From positions 1 through 64,000 of the forward strand of contig WHVD01000041.1 in NCBI GenBank assembly GCA_015178975.1: DNA of 64,000 nucleotides. The letters run 5' to 3'. How positions within the stretch are numbered: position 1 is the first letter of the stretch; every line of letters starts with the position of its first letter. The position numbers and the translations under genes are program-made. Source of the DNA: Hysterangium stoloniferum. Lineage: Eukaryota; Basidiomycota; Agaricomycetes; Hysterangiales; Hysterangiaceae. The notes below the pieces were generated by a model. It worked only from the letters and a program-made list of their open reading frames with translations. It was not told where the DNA came from and did no database searches. Positions 32,510 to 42,947 of the stretch are shown piece by piece.

Positions 32510-33169
32510 ATGGAAGGTAACTCAAACTTCGAGCAGTCGAGTCCCTTGGAAAGGCAAAATGCTCACACCTTCGTGAAGAATACCCTGGTCTTCCCACCGA
32601 GACAAGTTATGCTCGAGCATCATGGCCAATTACTTTATTCAGAGCCTGTCAATGTGAAGTGGGGCTCTTACTACACTCCTCGAGTTTCAAGAGATAAGGT
32701 CATTGCTACCATGAAGGATTATAGGACTAAATGCCCATCCATGCCTGCAACAATAGCAGTTTGGCTAGGTTGGTATCATGGCATCATATCAGCACACGAT
32801 TTATTCACTTGGCCTGGAACTCTCGATGAGGTAACAAAGTTGATCCCAAAGTGGTCAAACGAAGTGACATTCTTCCGAGAAAAGGGAATAGTGAGTATCA
32901 AGATGGAACTGTTCATTCTGCTCTCCAATTTACTTTGTGTGCATGATGATTTGCTACAGATTATGCATGTATTGCTCAGAGAGGACCACATCGTGTCAAG
33001 GGTTGATACGGATTTCATATACATTCAAACATTGAAGGAATCCATATACGGTAAACCCTTGAATTTTTGTTTCGCCTACTTTACTCTCAGGTCAAGATTG
33101 ATACACAACCTGGAGAGATGTAACAAGATGATGGCAGAATTGCTCAGTGGATTTGATGAGCCAGAATGA
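32510..33169 (+). CDS. Conserved Gag-N-terminal-like protein of element B, unknown function
   Basis: A 219-aa intact frame starting at an ATG 156 nt after the LTR. It is homologous over most of its length to the broken G1 protein at 3001-4162; the best block spans residues ~75-160 (AVWLGWYHGIISAHDLF, WSNEVTF, HDDLLQIMHVLL). No transmembrane segment, zinc knuckle or catalytic motif is visible. Both elements place it directly after the primer-binding site, as Gag would be. It is the only intact element protein in this copy, which suggests it may be needed in cis or is simply the remnant of Gag. Function not assigned. Confidence 0.6.
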   Translation: MEGNSNFEQSSPLERQNAHTFVKNTLVFPPRQVMLEHHGQLLYSEPVNVKWGSYYTPRVSRDKVIATMKDYRTKCPSMPATIAVWLGWYHGIISAHDLFTWPGTLDEVTKLIPKWSNEVTFFREKGIVSIKMELFILLSNLLCVHDDLLQIMHVLLREDHIVSRVDTDFIYIQTLKESIYGKPLNFCFAYFTLRSRLIHNLERCNKMMAELLSGFDEPE

Positions 33170-34017
33170 ATATCTTCATCCTCTAGCTCTGGTCCCTTTC
33201 ACAAAGAATGTCCTGGAATCTATGCCAGATCAACTACCAAAAAAGGACAGTCATCTTTCTCGCATGTGTCTGCAGAAAAAATCATAGTCAAAGTCGTCTC
33301 CAGTTCCCCATCATTCTCAGGTTGAGATTCACAGTGTCCTGACAAATCTTGCCATCCATCACCTATCCATCCTATCCCATTTACTCTGCCGAGTGGACCC
33401 TCCAATAAGTTGTCCAATAGCTCGAATTATTAGGACTGCAGTAAAGGCTTGGAAACTGGGGGGGAGAAATCAGACAATGGTTTTAATGATATAAAAGGCA
33501 CAGGACAGAACTCACCAACAGTAAAGCCATCCCATCTTGCAGGACTCAACAAAAGCTTTCCCATGGAGATACCACTGGGAATTCGTTGACATAAACCCCT
33601 AGTTCCAGAATGGGGGGTGCTGACAAAGTTTCTGCAAATGGAAGGCAGTCATGGACACACCACGCTGGACACCTCTCAATGGACCAAGCCAAGGACGGAT
33701 ACATTCCCATTTGATCCTGGACACTCCCTCGAAAATTACATCACATGGGGGACAATTGTTATGTTGCGAGATCATTCTGGAACAATGATATCGCAACAGG
33801 GGGGTAGTATAGGGGGTATAGGAGAGGGCGCATATGGGATCGTCACCTATGGCCTGCAAGAGCACACTAACATCTGCATCACCAGTCTCGCCAATGGAAC
33901 AGTCAAGAGCTGGGTGCAGTGCATGAGCACATAGGCACGACTGTGCAGGAGTGTGGGTGCGGGCGTATGGTACAGGCATATGGATTAGGTGTGCGGCATA
34001 TAGGTACAACACATGGT
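33170..34017. other. Internal region of element B, no recognisable gene
   Basis: No coding signal. A hairpin-forming word lies at 33762-33798 (15-bp stem, one mismatch), followed by GGGGGGTAGTATAGGGGG; a related hairpin plus G-tract recurs at 37826-37870. Confidence 0.6.
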
Positions 34018-35342
34018 TGTGAGGTATCAGCTTTATCTCATAATATTCTCTTAATTTTCTTTGAATTATTTAATATTTTCTCGAATTTCTATTGTATTTT
34101 TATTATGTTTATTGTGAAAAATAGGCCTTATTCCTTTTAACTTCACATAAAATAATAGCATATATGAACTCATATTATGCTATTATATCTTAGTTAATTT
34201 ATTATAATTTTTAACTAATTATTTATATTTTATTTACTTAGTTATTACCTTTCGGCACCTTGTGCAGCCTAGTTTGCGCATTTTTGGAGTCATGTGACTT
34301 ATTACATAAGCCTCCAGTGTCGGGATGTCACAAAGGTCACGAATGTGACCACCCGAGTCACACAAGTCACGAATGTGACTACCCGAGTCACACAAGTCAC
34401 GAACGTGACTACCCGAGTCATTATTAGGTTCCGCCGACTCGTCGTTTGCTCCCGTCCCGGGACCGCGGCCTTGAACCTTCATGTTCAAGCAAGAGGTTAG
34501 AACCCTTGTCTCAGAGAAGGGAATCACATGTTAAACAAAGGGTAAATAATGAGAAGAATATGAGGTCATTATGATCTCACTAATGACCTCATAAACTAAA
34601 TAGTTAGCTAATCATTGAGTTAGCAAAATGTATATAAGGAGGGCCAAGTTTCCAATAAAACCAATCTTATCACACACATATTTGCAGCACAGCACCAGCT
34701 TATCTAATCATCCTAAGGACAATAATAGCCTTAGTCTGATACAATCACTGCAAGCACCTACACTTGCAGCATCTTGAATCTTTGTCAGCAACTCTTGGAC
34801 TTAGCTAATCATCTAAGTTCCCCAGCCTCACAGCTACCCTTTAGGCTTATTAATTAGATAATAAACCTAATAAGTATCTAAGTATCCTTACTGAAATCCC
34901 TGCCAATACTAGATTACTCAAGGCCCAGCCCTAAGTTTATTGAATTAATTAAGTACAAGCACTCAGATAATCCAATACAATTTATTTTCTCTATTAATAA
35001 ATTATTTAACACCTTGTTAAATAACTATTAATAGTTACAAATAAGCATACAAAAATCCGAAGCTCTTATATCAAGTCTCTGCCAAGTTACTGCGCATATA
35101 TTCAGCTTCCAGCCCCTATTCTCAAGGAATAGTTCTTGTATTTGCTAAAAGAGTCATACACAGTTCTATTGAACCTTTCAATAATCAAAATAAGCATTGA
35201 TTTGAGTTGTTTAAGCTTCATAGCGCAGCTCATTAATCTATCAGTATTTAAATTACTGGACCTTTGCTTGTTTTATTGTTGAAGCTCTGTGACACTATAG
35301 CATCTATTGAGCTATCTAAGAGAATCCCCTGAATACATTACA
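34018..35342. repeat. Solo LTR of family C inside element B
   Basis: Same family as 8040-9305. A perfect 5-bp duplication ATGGT flanks it (34013-34017 and 35343-35347). Length 1325 bp; it has three copies of a 30-bp motif (CACGAATGTGACTACCCGAG core, 34335-34425) where the other copy has one, which accounts for the size difference. Confidence 0.95.
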
Positions 35343-38300
35343 ATGGTGGTGGGCGCGGTTTGAGAGTACACACAACTGCACTGCACAACTGTGCACAACT
35401 GTGCTGCACGAGTGTGCACAACTGCGCTACACGAGTGCACACAACTGCACTGCACGAGTGCGTGCAACCATGCTGCATGAGTACACACAATGGTGCTGCA
35501 CGAGTGCGCGCAACCGGGCTACATGAGTGCGTGCAACGGCACTGCATGAGTACGCACAACAGTGCTGCACAAGTGCGCACAACTGCAAGTGCACAAATGC
35601 ACGGTGTGGGTGCAGATGTGTGTTACGTGGATGTGGGTGTGCTGCGTAAGTGAAGGCATGTAGATGTGGTGCATGCACACAGCGCGTGGATGTAGTGTGC
35701 GCGCGCATGGTGTGGATGTGGTGAGTGTGCACGGCACGTGGATGTGGTGAGTGAGTGTGGTGCATATATGTGGGTACGCCGCACGGGTGCACAACTGCAC
35801 AAGTGCGCATGCGCGAGTGTGCACCATGTAGGTATGCAGGTGCGCCGTGCAAGTAACAACAGCTCCCCCAATGGGTTCCTCATCACCACATCCCAGATCC
35901 AGATCATGTCAAGTGTGCAATCACACTGCACGGATGTGCGGCTCAGTCTCAAAGAGCCATGTGTGGTTTCGAAACCCAGTTCTTCAACATCAATGTCATT
36001 ATCAACAATAAAAAGTGAAGAAGGTTCTGAGGCCAAAAACGCACCATTACCTATGACGAAGACGACTTTGAACAGGATTCGAATCTGCAACCAATGAAGG
36101 ATTGCTTTGACAGGTTATCTCGCCCCAGGGCCTGCCTCCAACCTCGCACTGAAGGGTCTTGGGAATGCATGGTGCCCCACCTGCTCGTCTCTTGAGTGGG
36201 CGTGGACGTGGGGTGTGCATGTGGGGTGTAGATGTGGCACATGGATGTAGTGTGTGCATGCGTGGCGTGGATGTGGTGCATGCGCGCGTGGTGTGGATGT
36301 GGTGCATGCGCACGTGGTGTGGATGTGGTGCATGCGCACGGGGCATGAATGTGGTGTGTACACATGGTGTGTGGATGTGGGTGCGCAAGTGCATTGCGCA
36401 GGAGTGCACACACGCCACACGGGTGCACGAGTGCATCAGCACGTCACATGGGTGCGCAAGCACGCTGTGTGAGCGTGCCAACACGTCGTGTGGGTGCATG
36501 AGGGTATGCAAGTGGGTGCGCAACTGCGGGTGCATGGGTGCACTATGTAAGGATGACACAGACAACGAGGATAAACTCATGCTTACTGCCGAACAAGAAA
36601 AGCAACGCAAAGATGGATAAGAATAAGGAGTGGGAGGCAGAGCTGGAGAGACAGGGCACGGAGAAGACCAATTTGTCGACTATCCTGCCCCTCCACTTGC
36701 TGAGCCACAGCCATCCTCATCCTTTTCGGCCACTGCGCTGCTGTGCTTTGTGCCGCCCTTCTCGAAACGGCACCTTTTGTTACTCTTGAGTACGACAAAT
36801 TTGAGGGCATGCTGCACAAGTGTGCAAGTACGAGTGCGCAAGTGTGGTCCATTGGTGGGGTTTGTGGGTGCACTGTGCGGGTGCATCGTGCATGCTAGGG
36901 TTCAAAGGGCAACTGGGCCAACAGAAACAGAGGGTGCTGCAGAGCAAGGCGACATAAGGGCACATATTTGGGTCATTGGGGAGATACCCTCCAAGTGACA
37001 AGTGATTGGGGCCAGAGAAGTGGGCCTACTTTCAAAGGACCATCCCGTGGTGCTGTGTAGAGATGGGTGACCACTACATGTCAGTGCTAGGACATACCTT
37101 ACCCAGTCCTTCCAAAACAATGAGGATGTGAGGACGACAGTCGAGCATGAAACAGACTAAGGGGCTGACCTCCAAAACTTGTGGACACATGTGGACGCAT
37201 GGCCGTGTCACCTCACAACAAAGCCTTCACACCGTCTTCTACTCTTAGCCTTCCCCTCAGCTGAAGCTTTGCACTGAAATAGTCAAAGCTTTGCCTTTCT
37301 GACCTTTGCAACTTATGGGTTTGGTGCACACTGTTCAACAAGATCCTTCCTCATGGTCAGAGCCTCGCACTGAAATAGTCAAAGCTTTGCCTTTCTTGAC
37401 CTTCGCGACTTTCAGGCTCGGCGTGTGACAGTTTCTGATCAGCCATTCGCAGATTCGGGTTTGGTGTGTGATGCCTTGCAACACTACCCTGATAACGTCT
37501 CGCCAACACACATGGACCCTTTCCCCTCCACCCCTCTACTTTACTTTGGTCAGTGGTCAACTAGCTACAAAAAGGTTCAATAACTTGCAGGGCAACCCCT
37601 AGATCAGATATGTCTGGACAGAACTATGTGACCCAACCTCAGTGCTGTATTTGGATCCATCACCACAATTGTACTGAACTCAGTCAATTTCGTGATTTTT
37701 TCTTTTTCCTCCGGACTTGCCCACCTACTTGCAGCATTTCTGGACACTTTCTAGACCTGCCATGGGCTAGACCTTTTGGGAACACAGACTGCAACCTAAC
37801 TGTACACAACAATGGTTAATTTGCGAGATTGCCGTGGAACAACAATATCACAAATGGGGGGTGGTATAGGGGGTATAGAGTATCCATCCTGGCCAGGAAG
37901 GCTCACAGCATCGTGTATGCTGCTAGGTCTCATAGACTAGCAGCATGGGAAGATCCTAATTCCGAGCCTTACACTATCTGGCCACAGTGAAGCATCATGA
38001 ACCTCCTCCAGCACTCATTTAAGGAGGAGGAGATTCCAATGGACTCTAACGATAGCCTACCCTCCTAACCCCAAGATACACTGCCCAACAAGTTATGCAA
38101 CAGCCTGTCCAACTACAGGACATCTACTATGAGGAACACCCCACGTCCCAGAAGGAAACAATGTGGCAGTGTCTAGGAGGCTATTGAGTGGTCCATTTGC
38201 AGTTCAAAGGATTTCAGGACTGAAGGAGTGCTCGACTAGGGACTGAAGGAAAAGAATGGATCTATTTTTTTTCCCCTTCCCTTCCCTCCCTTTTTCCACA

Positions 38301-38458
38301 TCGACATCTTCCCTTACTGCCCCTAAACCCACCAACCTCTCTTCAAATACTGGGGTCTTGGCACCTTGCAGTTTGGGGGGCTCCACACAAGACACCTGGG
38401 GGCATTCCCGAAGCTTTCCAGAACTTTGTATAGCACATCCCTTTGAACTGGGGGGCAC
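35343..38458. other. Internal region of element B with GT/GC-rich tandem repeats, no recognisable gene
   Basis: 35350-35870 and 36190-36545 are built from variants of GTGCACAACTGCACTGCACGAG and GTGTGGATGTGGTGCATGCG, with long purine-pyrimidine alternation. The open frames here (Cys/His/Thr-rich) arise from the repeats. Between 36000 and 36120, and 36580-36660, short charged frames may be Gag remnants, but I cannot support it. A ~100-bp direct duplication with GCACTGAAATAGTCAAAGC lies at 37270-37330 and 37365-37425. Confidence 0.6.
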
Positions 38459-38871
38459 TGTGAGGAGTATGCTTTTACCACAGTTTCATTGTGGTGAAAC
38501 ACTCCTTTTATTCTATTCATATTTATCTATCTTTTATATTCTTCGAATATGCCATCATTTCATTAGTTCGAAGCATTGTGTATACTTGTGGGTGCACTCG
38601 GCACCAATTAGAACTCAGACACACTTTTTATCCAAAAACCACCACTCGTAAGACATAAACTAGGTCTACTACGAGCGGTGATCAGGGTAACGTGTCAGCT
38701 ACTACATAGGTAGCAGTATCTGAACTATCTAACACTTCTGGCCTCAAACTGTAACAGTCGAGGCCTCCACTTGAATCATCCTTCTCGAATCATCCTTCTC
38801 GAATCATCCTTCCTCTCATTCTACTCATTTCTTCGTATATAGAATGGTCAGAACTTATACCACTCTTCACA
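38459..38871 (+). repeat. 3' LTR of element B (413 bp)
   Basis: Near-identical to the 5' LTR. Preceded by TGGGGGGCAC, a plausible purine tract. Followed by CCCTG, the second copy of the target-site duplication. Confidence 0.93.
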
Positions 38872-39014
38872 CCCTGTCACCCTATGTCTCTCTTTGCTTT
38901 TACAGGTTCTGACATGTTTTTCAAGTCCTTAAGTGGTTTTCCCACAGACTTTGATTTCTTATGTTTTTCACGCCTTATTTTCATTTTCAAAAAATTATTA
39001 AACTTTTATATTAT

Positions 39015-39937
39015 TCAATCTACATTTATGGGGCTATGCTTCTGCCCAACCTCAGCCATCTCCTGAGGAAGCTCTGCTACCTCCACGGGCACCCCGTCCT
39101 CATCCGACCCAGCGTCCTCGGAACTCCCAGCTTGTGGCTCCTCATAGATATATCTGCCAAACTCTGTTAGGAACTTCCAAAATTCCGAGTGGAGCCTAGG
39201 GAGCTCATTCACCACCACAACTTGGACCTTGTTGCTTCTTCAGAGCAACTCGTTCTGGCCTCTATGCCCTCGGCGATCTGCCCCAATACATTGTCCAACC
39301 CGGACAACCTGTCTGTCCCGCTAACATCCCGTGGGTTGCTCATGGACAAGTGAGCACCCCACCTTGAGGTGCACGCATTGGTAGCACCCCAGTCCCTGCC
39401 CAGATGTTCGATTGCATTCTGTGTTCTGGTCATTGCAACCGGAACACCACGGATTGTTCCACATCAGAAGACGGACTGGTGCTGCCTTCCTTGCTTTCTG
39501 TTGATATGGTTAGTTCCCCAGATTTGGGGGCTCTCCGGCTCCCCCTCAGACTCCAACTCAACTTCTGTCACCTTGCACTGAAAATGCCAAGTTAAAAAAT
39601 AAAAAAAACGACCAGTTGAACAGGGACTTACCTTGCCTGCGACTACCATGGCCTTCTCCGCAGCTGCCCAGGCTTTCTCCACAGCAACCCACACAGCCTC
39701 TTCCTCATCCCTCTTCCTGTTCTCCTCTGCCACTTTCTCCACGGCCAAAGCTGCCTGGTACTCCCTATCCAGGGCCTCCTCAACCTCCCTAGCTTCTTTT
39801 TTGGCCTCCTCCCATTGTCGTTGTTGCTCCTCCCGCTGCGCCAGAATTTGGGCAGCGGTCAGTGGTGCCCAATGAAGATTGTCTGTGGAAGGCCCGGCAG
39901 TCAGCATTGCTCTGCACGGTGTTGGTTTTGGTCCCAT
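39015..39937 (-). pseudogene. Antisense gene in element A with a Zn2Cys6-type cluster
   Basis: Opposite to pol, between pol and the 3' LTR. The first exon (39632-39937, ATG at 39937) encodes a Glu/Ala-rich coiled-coil-like region (REEQQRQWEEAKKEAREVEE). An intron starts with GTAAGT at 39631; acceptors exist at 39578 (TTTTCAG) and near 39510 (CTAAC...CAACAG). Using the latter, the frame continues into a cysteine cluster (about 39354-39447) spaced CX2CX6CX9CX2CX6C, which fits the GAL4-type Zn(II)2Cys6 consensus, then LVHEQP and a stop. Further acidic coding-like sequence (to 39015: EEPQAGSSEDAGSDEDG) lies in another frame, perhaps after one more intron. A TATA-like box lies upstream (39988-39997). 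A DNA-binding or structural role is inference. Confidence 0.6.
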
Positions 39938-39987
39938 TATATCGAAGATGGGGGTAATAAAAAAGAAGAAATTTCTATTTTTTCAAA

Positions 39988-39997
39988 TTTATATATA
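39988..39997 (-). promoter_or_regulatory. TATA-like box of the antisense gene
   Basis: The minus strand reads TATATATAAA about 50 nt upstream of the antisense ATG, a plausible promoter position. Confidence 0.4.
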
Positions 39998-40664
39998 GGC
40001 TCGTCGTGTTTGAACCTTACCTTCCAGATCACATGACTCCCTGACACATACGTGTAACTGACATGACTTTTGACACATGCACGTAGCCGACAAGAACCTT
40101 ATTGAGGTCTAGAGCCTCTTTGGGACATCGGCATAAAGGGAGGGTACTGTTACAACTGGAAATCCCACCAGACTCCAGGCACTAACTTATACACACCCGC
40201 ACCCTATATACACCCATTATCAGTTTACCGGAATTCCTGGACTCTGTACATCAGGCTTGTCTACGTTCATCTTTGTTACGTTGTGTTTCAGACACCAGAA
40301 AACCCACCAGACTCTGTCTCTGTCTATATCCGACCTCATCCCGTGCGTCAGTCACCGGACCCTGCTCGTAAAACCCATCACCTCTCTAACAGAGCCCCAT
40401 TCCTGTTTTAGTCAAATGACCTGTCACAATTCGGACTCCGCTCCCACTCCATTTCCCATTATGGTTTATGATTTGTCACAATTTGGACTCTGCTCCGTTC
40501 CATCCCGTTCCTAACACCAAATTGGTGTTTACTATTCCCGTTTTATGTTTTGCTCATTTCGTTTCATCATTACTGGATTCAGTATGACATTCACTCCACG
40601 GTCTATTTAAACTGGCAGATGTAATCCAGTCAGAAAATTGGCTTAGATTCCCCCCAGTAATCTA

Positions 40665-42263
40665 CAGTGGGTCAAAAAACTGCCCCAATGTTTGTGCATT
40701 TTAGAAAGATTGATATTGTGTGAAGGAATGACATCAGCAAAAATTCTGAAAGATTCACATGATATACTAGAACATGTTGGCTATCTACTAACTTAAGAAA
40801 TCATGTGATTCCAATCAAACTCATCTCTCAATAAATCAAACAAAATAATCACTCATTGGGGCAGTTTTTTGACCCTCTATTATTTTACAATCTAATCCTT
40901 TATATGACCCCCCTTTGCATTTAAAACTGCCTGTATCCTCCTAGGCATGCTTTCTATTAGCTTCTAGCATGTCTCTGGTGGTATTTCAGTCCACTCCTTT
41001 GCCACCCTGTCCCATAATTCATGTACTCCTTTGGGTGGTATGTCATATTGCTGGAGTTTGGCCTTGAGGTGTTGCCAGAGGTGTTCAATGGGATTTAGAT
41101 CAGGGGATTGGGCAGGCCACTTCATGGGAATTATGTTATTGTCAGAAAACCACTGGTCTGCCTTTTTTGAGGTATGTTTTGGATCATTGTCCTGTTGGAA
41201 GTACCACTTATCCTCAGCCATCTCCAAACTTTCAATGCTCTCCTCCACTCCCTCCTCCAAAATCTCACAATACTGCACTGCATCCATGATCCCCTGTACC
41301 TCTATCAACTTCCCCACCCCATTCCAGCCCATACACCCCCAAACCATCAAGTTATTCCCTCCTCCATGTTTGAGGTGGTGATCCTGTCTGATACTGGTTC
41401 CCCTTGTTGCTTCCAAACATATACCTTCCCATCTGACCCAATCCTATTGATTTTTCCCTCATCAGTCCACAACACCCTCTTCCAGTCCTCCATAGTCCAA
41501 TTTTCATGGCATTGGGCAAACTTTAGATGTTGCTGATGATGAGACCCCTTGAACATAGGGACTTTCTTCTTTGTTGCTAACCTAAAGGCAGCTTCCTTCA
41601 ACACATTCCTAACAGTCTGAGGAGTGACAGAGGTAGATATGATGGAATTTATGAATTGGGTGGCTTGGACAGCATTGTCAAGCTTCCCAGAGCTGATTTG
41701 ATGGATAATTGACTGTTTATCATAAGGGGAAAGCTTGGAAGGATGGCCACCAGGATGATTTTCCTTATCCCCTCTATCTCCCTACTGATCCTGCCAATAG
41801 TACCCTTCCCCAGGCCAGTCCTAGCTTGAATTTGATGATGGGAATACCCCTCATTGAGGAGAGAAACAACAGAAGAATGCTTTTCAGCAGAGATGGATTT
41901 CATAGTGGTGGTAAGGAGTCAAGGAGATAAATGAACAAAGTTCAACATGCCAAATTGATACAAATAAGGTCACATGACATGTTGATGATTCACATGACTC
42001 ATTTCTACCTTATACTGGTGTGTAACATTGAAAATCAGAGAAAATAATAGAGGGTCAAAAAACTGCTCCAATGAGTGATTATTTTGTTTGATTTATTAAG
42101 CAATGATTTTTGATTGGAATCACATGATTTCTTAAGTTAGTAGATAGCCAACATGTTCTAGTATATCATGTGAATTTTTCAGAATTTCTGCTGATGTCAT
42201 TCCTTCACACAATATCAATCTTTCTAAAATGCACAAACATTGGGGCAGTTTTTTGACCCACTG
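40665..42263 (-). mobile_element. Tc1/mariner transposon, complete, in the 3' LTR of element A
   Basis: Flanked by TA (40663-40664, 42264-42265); the empty site reads AATCTAATACAT at 24829-24840. Inverted repeats of about 220 bp start CAGTGGGTCAAAAAACTG. Each repeat holds the word GGTCAAAAAACTGCCCCAAT at its outer end and the same word inverted at its inner end (about 40856-40880 and 42050-42075). It encodes one broken transposase on the minus strand. Confidence 0.95.
40930..41903 (-). pseudogene. Tc1-family transposase (DD34E), copy 1, broken
   Basis: ATG at 41903. N-terminal helix-turn-helix region with HHQIQARTGLGKGTIGRIS, then the catalytic core: LWTDE.KINRIGSDG (first Asp), FQQDNDPKHTSK (second Asp) and SPDLNPIEHLW (Glu), with 34 residues between the second Asp and the Glu, so DD34E. 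A one-base deletion in a G run (about 41765), a ~7-base deletion (about 41385) and a TAG near 40965 disable it. The second copy at 58988-60007 has none of these but carries its own stop. Confidence 0.9.
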
Positions 42264-42551
42264 TAATACATTTTCCGCTTTAAACCCCTACTTGAATTAC
42301 ACCACTCACACTAGTCAGAGCCCACGGGCTCCAGCACATCTATCTCTCTCACCTATCTCAACTCACGACCCACAACCTCCGACCTCCGACCCCTCGACCC
42401 ACAACCCCCACCCAGACTCCCTGGGATTCCCATCTGCCCGTCTGAAATTGGATAGCATGATCTAGCGAGGGCGCAGCCTATAAGCTGAAGCCAAGTCCTA
42501 CCAGATATTCTGCAGGTTTCTCTGGAGACCCACCCTGTACGTATCCTAACA

Positions 42552-42947
42552 GACTGCACATTTCAGTGTACCATGGAGCAAGAGCAAAACAAGACCTTTT
42601 TCACCAATACAGAAATACATTGGCTTTGTGTGGAACTTGGATGCCAAGACTGTTGCTGTGCCGAAAGAAAAACTCGAGGCAACACTGGAGCTAGTTGGGC
42701 GATGGGTTCAGGAGGAGAGCCGATTCTCAGCGAACGAGGTGGAGAAACTTCATGGGAAGTTGGTCCACATTGCATCCATCTTTCCATGGATAAACCATTC
42801 CTACGCTCCATTATCTTATTTGCAGGTGGATTCACATTGTGGAGAGCATTGTTTCCCCCAAGCCCAGCACTGCGGGCAGACATGTCATGGGTGCACTTCA
42901 TATTGCAGCACTTACCGAACGAACTGCCCATAGCTTCAGTGGAGCCC
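42552..42947 (+). pseudogene. DIRS-like fragment (RT-RNase H junction), duplicate of 60447-60843
   Basis: Follows the 3' LTR of element A with the same GACTG junction seen at 60446. It encodes IGFVWNLDAKTVAVPKEKLE and FSANEVEKLHGKLVH, as in the main DIRS-like copy. It ends abruptly at 42947, where UBA2-associated repeat sequence begins. Confidence 0.85.

Larger units (their letters stand above)
31970..38871 (+). mobile_element. LTR element B (Gypsy-like, pol-less), inserted in the 3' UTR of element A
   Basis: Two LTRs (31970-32354, 38459-38871) and a perfect 5-bp duplication CCCTG (31965-31969 and 38872-38876) define it. It has a tRNA-type primer site at 32356, a single intact ORF for a Gag-N-terminal-like protein (32510-33169) and a G-rich tract at the 3' LTR. 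No protease, RT or integrase is present. It looks like a large non-autonomous element, presumably moved by a G1-type partner. Solo LTR C (34018-35342) is nested in it. Confidence 0.92.
24306..42551 (+). mobile_element. Chromodomain Gypsy retrotransposon A, host to several nested insertions
   Basis: Two LTRs of one family (about 24306-25109 and 40148-42551 minus the Tc1 insert) bracket Gag, protease, RT, RNase H, integrase with chromodomain and a 3' antisense gene. Nested in it: solo LTR D (27871-29169), element B (31970-38871) and Tc1 (40665-42263). Removing them leaves about 8.4 kb. The left LTR lacks its first ~24 bases and abuts UBA2; the right LTR abuts DIRS-like sequence with GACTG, the same junction as element A2 at 60446. 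The two flanks therefore do not belong to one insertion event. Confidence 0.88.
40148..42551 (+). repeat. 3' LTR of element A, split by a Tc1 transposon
   Basis: TGTTACAACTGG...TATCCTAACA, 803 bp once the 1599-bp Tc1 insert and its TA duplication are removed. The purine tract AAAGGGAGGG precedes it. It keeps the same self-primer word (AGTCAGAAAAT near 40625). Right flank is GACTG followed by DIRS-like sequence. Confidence 0.9.

Noticed and set aside
35343..36610. Cys/His/Thr-rich proteins across the GT/GC repeats
   Set aside because: Composition and periodicity follow the DNA repeats; no motif or conservation outside them.
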